From Neoscytalidium dimidiatum (lineage: Eukaryota > Ascomycota > Dothideomycetes > Botryosphaeriales > Botryosphaeriaceae), in NCBI GenBank assembly GCA_037367355.1, contig CM074697.1, positions 3,844,001 through 3,908,000 of the forward strand: a DNA stretch of 64,000 nt, in the 5' to 3' direction. The translations under genes and the position numbers were made by a program. Positions 1-9,861 of this stretch are shown in pieces. Position 1 is the stretch's first letter, and every line of letters starts with the position of its first letter. The notes under the pieces were generated by a model. The model saw only the letters and a list, made by a program, of their open reading frames with translations. It searched no databases and was not told the DNA's origin.

Positions 1-905
1 ATTACGTCTACTACTATATTTAGACGTTACGTTTTTACTAACTATCTAGTAGAAAACGCTCTTTATATACTTACTATTCTCGCTCTATAATTAACTTTTT
101 TTCCTCTATAAAGATTATTAGTATCTTATTTACTAGTATTCTATATAGATATTACGTTATATAACTACTTCTCTACTACTATACTTTTTATTTTTTCGTT
201 CTTTACGCTTCTAACTATCTAGAAAATTATAGAATTATTAATTTTATTTATTAATACGTACTTAGTAAAGTATAAAAAAGATTTTACTTATTATTATACT
301 AATATAGTAAAGGTAATACTTCTATAAGCTTTTAGTAAGCTCTCTACGATCTTTTTATAAGATTCTACGTATTTTACGAAGGGGGTATATTAAATACTAG
401 TATTATAGTCGTCGTTTTATTACTATAGTATATTTCTTTTATACTTAATTCCGCTACTAATTTTACTTACTTATTAGCGTATACTAAATATATATAATTA
501 CTCTTATTTAGTGTTTTTTACTAGTATACTAATTTATTTATTCTATTTATTATTACTACTTAATATAGCACCCTATTAACTACTTAGTTTAATAGAAATC
601 TATCGTCGAAATCGAAGAATAGATAACCGATATTACCGGCGAGTAGGGAATAAGCTAGAGAATATCGAAAAAGAGTTAGAATAGTATAATAGAAGGCTTT
701 AAGGCGTTTAGAAAGAAAGATAGAGGTTAGATTATAAGATAGAGAGGAGGTAATAGAAATAAGGAAGTAGACGCTAAGACGTATACTTAATCTTACTTAA
801 TTAATTTTAAATTATATTAGAAAGTTTATCGTCGCCTTATAATTTTTTAAGATTTACAGTCTATTAAGTAACTAGAAAATTAATATTAATAGTTTACTAT
901 TACCG
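1..905. repeat. RIP-mutated AT-rich repeat relic
   Basis: The stretch is very AT-rich and almost lacks the dinucleotides CA and TG: reading line by line I find about three in roughly 900 bases, while CG, TA and AA/TT are common. Loss of CpA/TpG with gain of TpA is the signature of repeat-induced point mutation acting on both strands of a duplicated element. No open frame survives, so the original element cannot be named. Normal dinucleotide use returns between about 905 and 960. It continues off the left edge of the window. Confidence 0.85.
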
Positions 906-1866
906 CTGCCGCTTAACCTTACTCTTATAGCTGTTTTTACTCTCTTTTCTATCGTTGAACTGGAATTTCTGTTAAGTCAATCTTAGATTGCTTGAAGATA
1001 TTACTTACATCATCCCAAAATGCCCTAGAAGTTATCTCTTGATCTAATCTGATCTGACTCTTTTGCTTCATTGTTGTCTTCTTCCGATCCTCTGTCGTGC
1101 TTTTCCCAGTGTTATGGCAAGTGCGCTTAGCGCGGCGCTAGCGCTGCTTGGTAGTTTAGCTCCTCCGCTCTCTCAAGACGGAACAGACAACAACGAATAC
1201 AAGTACTTACGAGGTTTTGCTCCAACACCCAGCCTCTGTTGACCATAGGTCAAGCTGGATTATTCCGGAGCAGTAACACAGACATGCATCAGCTGAATAG
1301 TTAAAATAGCCACAAGTACTGGTATCATTTGGATGAGTTCCCGGTGTCTCCGCTAATGACACAGCCATGAGAGTATCCTAGTCACGAAAGCGACCAAAAC
1401 ATACGGGACGAACACGACGCGGTATCCAGCCTTGGTTGTGTTGCTGTGCCTAATTCACGACTCACTCATATCTTCTACCGGCTGCCCGTCTGTAGAAGGA
1501 GTTAGCCGGAATGATATTTAGGAGTAGTGTACAATTAGTACTTTGGTATTTCTTCTGGCTTTCGACATGGATTCTTTCCACCTAGAACGCACTGGTCCTC
1601 TCGAAACGATTCTAAAGCGAAAATGAAGTCTCCATAATAAGCATTATCTTCTATTTGTTCGGATTTGCCTTGGGCTCTTTGTTCCCGGCGGACGGGCTTT
1701 GCCGTGAACACCACGATCACATCGATTGTGCCTTACCCGGTACCACCCAGGTACTATCGGGCCATATTTATGGTGCACTGCACTTTCTGCAGGCATGTCC
1801 CTTGGTTTGCCCTCGTTACGCCTCTCGTCTTAGGTAGCACTTGAGAGTGATAGGATTAGTCCATTT

Positions 1867-1886
1867 CTTACGTCCGCGGACGTAAG
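1867..1886. promoter_or_regulatory. Perfect 20-bp palindrome with TCCGCGGA core
   Basis: Positions 1867-1886 read the same on both strands over 20 bases, with the octamer TCCGCGGA at the centre. This octamer equals the pleiotropic drug response element bound by the yeast Zn2Cys6 factors Pdr1/Pdr3. It lies about 250 bp before the start codon of a drug-transporter-type MFS gene. That it is an operator here is inference from position and symmetry. Confidence 0.55.
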
Positions 1887-1892
1887 GGCCCA

Positions 1893-1921
1893 TCGGCCGA
1901 CCACACACATACACCCGCGGA
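1893..1921. promoter_or_regulatory. Two further CGG/CCG palindromic sites
   Basis: TCGGCCGA at 1893-1900 is a perfect palindrome of two CGG half-sites. CCCGCGGA at 1914-1921 repeats the CCGCGG core of the 1867-1886 palindrome, centre to centre 41 bp away, about four helical turns. Zn2Cys6 regulators bind paired CGG triplets. The TCGGCCGA octamer recurs in front of the decayed regulator at 4378-4385. Confidence 0.45.
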
Positions 1922-2137
1922 CCTGAAACTACTCGCACGCAACGAAACTCCAGCCACAGCTGCAATATCTCGGAACAAACCCTCGTGGGAATTTTCCGGA
2001 CTTTGTAATTGCACAGAATGTTGTGCCGAGTTATGACGAGCGCGCAATTGTTTTACTACATATAGTCATCACAGACAGAATAAAAGAACTCTAGAATATC
2101 TTCATGAGAAACAGTACTTCCTTTTCAATTTCGAATC

Positions 2138-3951
2138 ATGCCTCTAAACGCATCGAATATCGAGTCTGGGTATGCGGCACGTCTTTCGCACTGGAGGCTA
2201 CTCATCGACCCGGCGGGAGTGACACCGTTTATCCTGAGCACGCCCTGTCAGGGCGAGGGTACAGAGGCTGCGCCATTTCTTGTCGAGTGGGGTGATCATG
2301 ATCCCAGGAACCCTCAGAACTGGTCTAGGGTATACAAATGGATGGTTTCCTTGTCGGTTGCCACTGCAGCACTCGCGGTCTCATTTTGTTCATCTGCTTA
2401 TTCCGGAGGTATTTGCAAACGGTCCGTTCTACGTTACGGAGCTGCTCACGAGTTCCAGGCATTCCTTACTTGATGCATGACTTCGACATGGGTCGGGAGG
2501 TTGCATCTCTCGGCCTGAGCCTTTTCGTGGTGGGATTTGCCTTGGGCCCTCTACTCTGGTCCGTGGATCTCTCTCTCCCCCCTCAGGACAAACTCGATGC
2601 TGACAGCTTGGTTAGGGCGCCGTTGAGTGAGCTATATGGACGACAGGTCATCTTCTTTATTACGTTCGGTGTCTTTACCGCGTTCAACGGCGGGGTCACC
2701 GCCTCTCAGAACACCGAATCTGTTATAACACTTCGGTTCCTTGCTGGGTCTTTCGGCTCGTCTCCACTGACAAATGCTATCGGGGTGATCGCTGACATGT
2801 TCAGTGCGGAGGAACGTGGGCTCGCCATGTGTGTGCTTAGCATTTCACCTTTCATGGGCCCAGGTAAGTCGGAAAGATACACTTTCAGGACCTGTCTAAT
2901 TTCGTACAGTCCTTGGACCGGTAGTCAGTGGATTCCTCGGAGAGACCGAGGGGTGGAGATGGATTGCAGGACTGATGACCATCTTCTCCGGGGTCCTCTG
3001 GATTGCTGTAACCCTAGCCGCTCCCGAAACCTACGGCCCATTTATCCTGCAACAGCGAGCAAAAAAGTTGTCAAGAATAACAGGAAAGTGCTACCTAAGC
3101 AAGATAGAGCATGAGAGAGGCCCGAAGAGCTTCCAGGAGATTATCCGAACGAGTCTATCCCGGCCTTGGGCCCTTCTTTTCCGGGAACCTATCGTGTTTC
3201 TTCTGACCGTCTACCTCTCTATCGTGTACGGCATTCTCTATATGCTCTTCGGTGCCTTTCCCGTGGTATTTCAGGAGCATCGAGGTTGGAGCCAAGGAAT
3301 TGCAGGTTTACCATTTCTTGGAGTGGCCATTGGAATGTTTGCGGCAATGTTATACAGTCTCTTCTATGACAACAAGCGATTCTTGCGAGTCGTCAAAGAA
3401 CACAATGGCCGGGCTCCGCCAGAGGCCCGACTACTCCCTTGCATTGTCGGTAGCTTCGTGTTGCCTATAGGCTTGTTCTGGTTTGCCTGGACGAATGGTC
3501 CTTCGGTGCCTTGGCAATCCAGTGTTGCGGCGGGTATGCCATTTGGATTTGGCATGATTCTGGTGTTTATGTCAATCCTCAACTACCTTGCGGATGCGTA
3601 CACCATTTTTGCCGCATCAGTCATGGCGGCAAACTCAGTCATGCGATCATTATTCGCAGCCGCATTTCCATTATTCACGGTACAAATGTATCATACGTTG
3701 GGTATGTTGCTCGTCACCTTTTTAGAAAGACAAAGCGAAAACTGACTTTCAAACTTCTTAAAGGCATCCACTGGGCATCATCGCTTGCAGCGTTTCTAGC
3801 GGTTGCGTGTCTGCCTTTCCCCTGGCTGTTCTGGAAACACGGGTATGCTGTGCGCATGAGATGCAAATACGCAGCTCAAGCAGAGCAAGTATACAGTTCT
3901 ATGAGAGAGAAGGACTCCACGGATTCCAAAGACGCCGAAACTTCAGAATAG
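2138..3951 (+). CDS. MFS drug:proton antiporter (DHA1, Flu1/Tpo1-like)
   Basis: This is a plasma-membrane major facilitator superfamily exporter of the 12-TM DHA1 group related to fluconazole-resistance and polyamine transporters. Five exons join cleanly: 2138-2408, 2459-2558, 2616-2863, 2910-3701 and 3764-3951, giving 532 residues, normal for the family. The sequence shows the N-terminal DPRNPQNWS motif, AYSGGI at the end of TM1, the loop APLSELYGRQ, the stretch RFLAGSFGSSPLTNAIG, and GETEGWRW just before the middle of the protein. The second half has the expected hydrophobic helices and a charged C-terminal tail. The start at 2138 is chosen because exon 1 then carries the conserved cytosolic N terminus. 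It lies next to a RIP relic and a broken Zn2Cys6 gene, but its own frame is intact. The substrate is unknown. Confidence 0.9.
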
Positions 3952-4505
3952 AGTAGCGCGGTTGCTTCATGAAGACATGCTGTAGATGAGCACGATAATA
4001 GCCTAGAAATAGTGGTGTTATTCTATGGGAAAGACTATCCCGCATGTATAACGAATAAGTCCTTTGAATAGAGTACGATGTTTCAATGTTTTCATTCTGT
4101 GTGTATATGTTACCTTCAAATTGTATTACTGAGGTACTAGTGAAGATACAACGAAAGTCGTGGCAGATTCGCTTTGGCGACTCTTGCTGTTCGAACAAAG
4201 GCTGAGGAAAGTTTGACAGTGCGTAGACCGCGTAAGGAGCCGTCCAAGCACAGCCATAATGTGCACTACCAGGAACCATAGTTACTATCGCGAGTCAGGC
4301 GCTAAGTGCAATGTTTCCCCACGGTGCGGAGATGTCGGTTCAGGACAGGGGATGCTTAATAATAGACCTCGCACTTTTCGGCCGAATCATTGCGAAGCAC
4401 ATGGATTAGTCTCATTTAGGTTTATCTGCCCTACCATCCCGAGGCTGATATTAGTCGTTTACTCACCAGAACTGTTGTCTTTCGGCCGCTAAGAGCGCAT
4501 TAGAA
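3952..4505. other. Intergenic region, promoter of the decayed regulator
   Basis: It contains the 3' end of the MFS transcript and the upstream region of the Zn2Cys6 pseudogene. No open frame is convincing. Two CGGCCG sites near its right end are listed separately. Confidence 0.55.
4378..4489. promoter_or_regulatory. Paired CGGCCG sites upstream of the regulator
   Basis: TCGGCCGA at 4378-4385 is identical to the octamer at 1893-1900 in the MFS promoter, and TCGGCCGC follows at 4482-4489, 17 bp before the regulator's start codon. Shared inverted CGG pairs in front of both a transporter and its neighbouring Zn2Cys6 gene fit autoregulation plus target control, but this is inference. The octamer also occurs once in a hairpin-like palindrome near 59823. 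Confidence 0.4.
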
Positions 4506-6710
4506 ATGGACGAGAAGTCGAGGCATGCGTCATCGTCCCTACTGTGGGCGACGGAAACCCGGCGGCGCCGACGGATCATCACGTCGTATTGTACTTGCTG
4601 CCAACGCAAGGTCAGGTGCGGCCGCGAGCATCCGACGTGCTCGGCATGCCGGAACACAAATCGAATCTGCGAATACAGAGGCTCGCCCAGGAGTCGGCGT
4701 GGTTCTGACAGCCCAAGCGAGGACCGCTCTAGGAAACTACCCGGCGAGAGCCACATAAACCTCACAGGGATCAACACCCGCCTCGAGAGATGGGAATCGC
4801 TGCTGGAACGGTCACTAAAACAGAATGCCGCAACGTCCCAGAGGCATAATGGTGCCATCCTTGAGTCTATTGAGCCTCAAATATCTGAATCGGCAAGTCT
4901 GCGCCCACGGCGAGATCAATTTCCACCGACGCTGGCAATTCAATCCAGGCCGTTGACAGCTACGACGGCACGCTGCTGGTTGAGAATGGCCAGGCCACGT
5001 TTGTGTCTTCGCTCCACTGGTCTCTCCTCGCTGCTCAAGTAAGTAAGAAACAGCCGCAATACATTTAGTAAATGCTGATTCACTTTCCTCGTGCGTATAG
5101 CTCGGAGACATCACCAAAATGCTCGGCACAGGTAACAGTTCTAGCAAGCTACACCCATAAGCCTTTTCGATAAGCGAAACTGAGCAATTGATGCCCACGA
5201 CTACTGCAGAATGCTATGAGCTCCTCAGTACGTTCTACAAGGACGTAGAACCCATCACGCGGCTGGTGTACTGGCCATTGCTGAACGCCCGCTTCCGTTC
5301 CTTCGTGGACCACCACACGAGCGCATCTTCATCTCCTCCTGAAAGGTACCATGAACTCTCTCAGCAAAGCAGAACTCCCAGCTCACACTCCCACCAGCCC
5401 AGAACCCTCCTCCACCCAACCAGACCTCTCCACCTTCGCCGCCACGAAGCCGCACCTACTCGCCAAGTACCAGAAGGGGCTGGACCTCTCGCTCGTGCGC
5501 GCCGACTTCGGCAACACGGCCTCGCTCGAGGTGCTCCAGGCCTTCGTCCTCCTGCTCACCTGCCAGGCGCGCGACACCGGCACCAGCCGCACGTGGCCGC
5601 TCCTGGCCATCGCCCTGCGCGTCGCCATGTCGCAGGACCTGCACCGCGAGCCCGCGCTGTCCGCGCCGACGTCCGCATCCGCGTCCGCGCCGCTCGACGA
5701 GGTCGGCGTCGAGCTGCGCCGCTACGTCGAGCACCAGCTATGCTACCTTGACTGGCGCGCCTGCGAGGGCAAGGGGCATGGAGTCGTACGTCGTCGGGGG
5801 CAGGGACGAGTCGACACTGGTGCCGCGGAACGTCGAGGATGCGGAGCTGCGGGAGGGGCGGCGGCCACCGCGTGCGCTTGGGGAGAGGGGGCGGGATCGG
5901 GAGGGGGAGGAGGAGGAGTCACCGCGTCGGCGGCGCGGATTCGTGAGTTCGAGGAGCTGTTCCAGGAGACGAAGAGGACGGTGGAGGAGGCGCAGGCCCG
6001 GAACGAGGAGATGTACTTGAAGCATCCGCAACCGGAGAGCATGGAGCAGCGGATGGCGATGATCATTTCAAAATCGATGGAGTGGCGGTGCTGGCTGGTG
6101 TTCTGGTGCGGGCTGCCGAAGGATGTGCGGGGGGACGTCATGTCGGACGATATGCGCGGGGTGGTGCTGCGCCAGTCCGTCGAGCTCATGGAGTCGCTGA
6201 CGGGCTCCCGCACGGTTCCTAGTATGGAGCGGTTTGCTTGGCATCTCGAGGGCCATTCCGACTTTCATATCGTCATGGTCTTTGTGTCCGAGTTGCGCGA
6301 TCCGCGCTTCGCGGCGGCGATGGATCGAGGGCTGAGGGAGCAGGCTCTACGGGCTGCGCAAGAGCTGTTCATTAGAAGGGCACGCGGAATCAAAAACGTG
6401 GGCGGTCATCCACGGGTATGTCGAGCAGCTTAAGATTGCGGAGAGTGCTGCTACTGGGTCTAGATTTTGGCTGGCAGTTGATGGAGACGGCTTCTTGCCT
6501 ACACTTATCCAGCCACAACGACCTATCCCTGAAACATCGACAATTTCAGATGCTATCGTCTAATCAACTTCTAGCAGCTCCTTAATTAAGTGGGTAAACC
6601 AGCCCATTCCCTCTGAATCTGAATCACAGAATGGAGACCGTTCCCCATCGTGGACAGACTGGACAGATTGGACGTCGCAAGAGTTTGCAGATACGGGTGT
6701 AGTATGTTAG
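4506..6710 (+). pseudogene. Decayed Zn2Cys6 transcription factor with fungal_trans domain
   Basis: The first exon encodes a binuclear zinc cluster (Cys29, 32, 38, 45, 48, 55) after an arginine-rich patch. The gap between the second and third cysteine is five residues instead of the usual six. A plausible intron is 5039-5100, and another follows 5131. The fungal-specific regulator domain is recognisable (SSLHWSLLAAQ; LEVLQAFVLLLTCQ; RYVEHQLCYLDWRA) but its frame is broken. It shifts near 4890-4950 (possibly an intron), near 5345 where about 30 expected residues are also missing, near 5777, back near 5925, and at an A-run near 6395. An in-frame TAA at 6561-6563 interrupts the C terminus, which then stays open to TAG at 6708-6710 and ends with WTDWTDW. 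Sequencing error could explain one break but hardly all. Confidence 0.8.
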
Positions 6711-6924
6711 CCACACCGAGCAGAGAAGACTTTCAGCTGCTAACTCAAGTTCTTAGGGAGCTTTAGGTCTTAGTTTGTCGACAGCTTTGTAAAGCTGAAG
6801 GCTTAGGTAAGGCTGCAACAGCTCAGTGCTGTGCCACATTGGCTAGGCAGCAGCCACCTCATGATGCAAAGTACTAAAAAACAAATCAGATACGCGCTTT
6901 CTTCTTCACAATACTCCGTTCATC

Positions 6925-8142
6925 ATGCGTGCTCGACGTCGTAGTCCTCGTCAAAGTGTCAAAGCTACCAGACCGGCCCGCAAACGATTCCAGGATGAAG
7001 TGCCAGCCTCATCAATCGTCCGTAAGAAGATGCGCTCAGGCAAGGACGTCAACGCTAGCCATGCGACCTCACACCACACGCACCACCAACTCCAGTCCCA
7101 CCTTTTCCATCTCCCCGCTGAGCTACGATTGCAAATCTGGCAACACGTCATACCATCGAATCAGATATACCACATTGTCCAGCATAAGGGAGAATTGAGC
7201 CATATCCATTGCCAGGAGCCCCACGAGGGCGCCAAGGTTGGACTTCCTACTTGGTCTGACTGGCCCAAGATTGCATACCAGTGCCGGGTATGCGGCGTTA
7301 CAAAGGCTACAGGAACCTCTGTCTCGGAGTTGAATGGATGCCGAGTCAGAGTAAGATTCCCAGAGGGGACGAGTGAATGGAGCGCTTTTGCTGCGATGGC
7401 GAGTACATGCTGGCGCATGTGAGTGCAACGAGTCTCACAGCTAGTCCTGATCAATCACTGAACTCTCAGGTACGACGAAGTGGTCCCCCTCATGTATGGA
7501 CAGAATTCGTTCCAATTCGGCAACGGCCCGCATCAGCTGTCTCATTGCCATCTGGATTCTCCGATCCTCGAGGTCCTGAGATGCTTTGTCAACGCGACTC
7601 TGTCCAGGAGTTTTCAACATGTTCGCCACATATCCTTCAAGATCAAGCCCATCTTCAGGGAAATCTACTCTGGACGCAAGCGGACGTCGGTCGAATTCCG
7701 ATACCTGTCAGACGGTGCCAACGCCAAGGATGAATGGCAGCGCATGGCCAATGTCTTGCTGGAAATGCCGAAATTGGCTTCACTGCAGATATGGATCATG
7801 GATTTCTATGGACGCAGTCCATCAGGCATAGTGGACATTGATTTCGAGCCAGCTGTGTGGGCACAGACCACACAATTAAGTGTGGCAGGCATCACCGAGT
7901 TGCTTTCGCCGTTTGATGAGAAGCAGGTGCGCGGGCAGTGGGCTTTGTACGCACCTGACACGATTCTCGTGGCCCTGCACGGGGCTTTAGTCAAGCGGAA
8001 GAGCCCATTCGAATTGCTAAGGAATTCTCGTCGAAGGGGACCGTACTGGCAGGTAAGACAAGCCTGCACACCTGGTATTCTACTCTCTTCCAGACATAGT
8101 GCTCACAATGCGAAAGCCTTGGCCCCCAGGTTTGGGAGTTAG
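6925..8142 (+). CDS. 2EXR/F-box-like domain protein of unknown function
   Basis: The start ATG at 6925 precedes a basic, disordered N terminus. About residues 53-70 follow the pattern LFHLPAELRLQIWQHVI, which matches the LP-x-E-LR-x-x-IW start of fungal 2EXR/DUF7730 domains, distant relatives of F-boxes. After an intron at 7419-7469 the text MYDEVVPLMYGQNSFQFG continues the same domain. A second intron (8053-8093) may end the protein two codons later at 8099; otherwise the frame runs to 8142, giving about 388 residues. Such genes form large lineage-specific families in filamentous fungi and none has a firm function. It lies beside accessory DNA. Confidence 0.65.
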
Positions 8143-8591
8143 ATCACGATGGGCGACGGCGGTCGTTTCGGCTATCGATCCAAAAGGATAGCCGACAATA
8201 ATAGCCCATTGGAAGGATCCGTGATCGATCTTTGAAGTGTGATACATAACAGGTGGCAGATGAGATTGCCTTTTGAACTGTGACATCCTTGCATATGGGT
8301 AGCTCGCGGTTCATCAGGGGCTCAGAACGCCAAATCCAACCAAGATCCTCCCATTGATTGCTCTGTTGGCGGAATTCTGATGTTTGCGATGGAGATAGCT
8401 TTAGGACTTAGATCGAAAAATCAAAGAGAGCAGAATTAAACTGAACGTAAAATAGCTCTCCTGCGAGGAAGATGAGGTCAGAGGCACCAAAAGAGGTTGA
8501 TCAAAGAATATATTTTCCAGCCCGCGATTACCTCACATTCCCAGCGACGCCCGTCAGATGAATATAATACATAACTGTACACATGGCTGGA
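8143..8591. other. Convergent intergenic region
   Basis: These bases separate the 3' ends of the 2EXR gene and COQ5. They are AT-richer than the neighbours and hold no convincing open frame. Confidence 0.5.
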
Positions 8592-9603
8592 TCACGAGGA
8601 CGCCACCGGCTTGACGCCCTTATGGATCGCGGCAATACCGTTCGTGAGGTCCTCCCAGCCCTTGCCCGGGACGATGAAACCAGCCGCCTTGATCATATCC
8701 CTAAACTCTTCCTGGCTGGGGAATTTCTCAATGCTCTCCACCAGGTACTGATAGCTGTCCCTGTCCCCAGCCACCAGCTGGCCGATCAGCGGAATGGCGC
8801 CAAAGCTCCACTGCTTGTACACCTGATTGAACAGCGAATTGTGGACCTTGCTGAACTCCAAGCACGCAAATACACCGCCGGGCCTCAGGACGCGGAAAGC
8901 CTCGCGCAGCGCACGATCCTTGTCGGTGAAGTTGCGGATGCCGAAGGCGACGGTGTACAGGTCGACGGAGTTGTCGGGGATCATGTCGAGGTGCTCGGCG
9001 TTGGCCTCGACGAAGGCCAAGCGGCCGGCGCGCGCGTAGGGCGTCTCGAGCGAGCGCTTCTTGCCCTCAGCCAGCATGTCCGGGTTGATGTCGGCGACGG
9101 TGACGCGGGTGTGCGGGTCGTGGTTGATGTTGCTGGCGTGGTCGAGCAGGCGGAAGGCGATGTCGCCGGTGCCGCCCGCGATGTCGAGGATATTCCAGCC
9201 TTGCGGCGACGAGGCGTCGCGCGGGGCGGCGAGCGGGTTCGTGCCCGGGTTCAGGTTGCGGACGAAGTGGTCTTTCCACAGGCGGTGGATGCCGAGAGAC
9301 ATCAGGTCATTCATTGTGTCGTACGAGCTCGCAACGGAGGAGAAGACGCCGCGGACTGGAACGGATTGTCAGCACAGAGAATCGATACGGCACTTTCAAT
9401 TATTGCGTACCCTTTGCCTCTTTCAGCGACTCGGCAATGGTCTCAAAGCCGAAGTGGGTGGTCTTCTCATGCTGGGCACCGGACTGCGACTGCTGCTGGG
9501 CGAGACGGGCGGCGCATGAGAAGCAGCGGTAAGGCTCGCGAATCGGCCTCGCACGCAGCTCACGTAGCAATTGGCGGCGGAAGATGGGAGCGGAGGGACG
9601 CAT
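8592..9603 (-). CDS. Ubiquinone biosynthesis C-methyltransferase COQ5
   Basis: COQ5 C-methylates the 2-polyprenyl-6-methoxy-benzoquinol ring in coenzyme Q synthesis on the matrix side of the inner mitochondrial membrane. Two exons (9411-9603 and 8592-9355, 55-nt intron) give 318 residues, near the family norm. The N terminus, MRPSAPIFRRQLLRELRARP, is arginine-rich and acid-free like a mitochondrial presequence. AdoMet motif I, LDIAGGTGDIAFRL, lies at about 121-134. Then come DINPDML, NAEHLDMIPDNSVDLYTVAFG in two pieces of the UbiE signature, and FRVLRPGGVFACLEFSK. The ATG at 9603 is preferred over an upstream in-frame one because it begins the presequence. It is divergent from the BCKDH E1-alpha gene. 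Confidence 0.95.
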
Positions 9604-9861
9604 TGTGGCGGAAATGGAGGCTGGTGATAAATGGGACGAGCTCCGACGAAGTGCGGAACGACTTTCTCGCAGCGGCGGCGACGGACGGGTGTGGCCCCTG
9701 CGCTGGGCGGGCTGCGTAGGTGCGTAGGGCTGAAGACTGATCGCCGCGTTCGCGTACAACAGAACAAAGGGCCGACGGTAGCCGCGCCTTCTCCGCACCT
9801 CCGCAATGTCCTCCGCATTTCTGGCCTCGTCCCCCGTTGTTTACCATGTCTCCTCGCCAAC
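9604..9861. promoter_or_regulatory. Divergent promoter, COQ5 / BCKDH E1-alpha
   Basis: Only 258 bp separate the start codons of two oppositely oriented genes for mitochondrial enzymes, so 5' UTRs and promoters must share this DNA. The sequence is GC-rich. I see no TATA box and cannot name a binding site with confidence. Confidence 0.6.

Larger units (their letters stand above)
906..2137. other. Gene-free stretch upstream of the MFS gene
   Basis: Base composition returns to normal after the RIP relic. Open frames here are short (about 60 codons) and resemble nothing I know. The last 270 bases are the presumed promoter of the MFS transporter and hold the CGG/CCG palindromes listed separately. 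Confidence 0.6.

Noticed and set aside
2138..3951. MFS gene as a pseudogene, because its frame changes several times
   Set aside because: Every change is explained by a GT-AG intron of 46-62 nt whose phase restores the conserved family sequence.
8583..9719. A 378-codon open frame on the plus strand
   Set aside because: It is antisense to COQ5 and crosses its intron. It shows no known domain.
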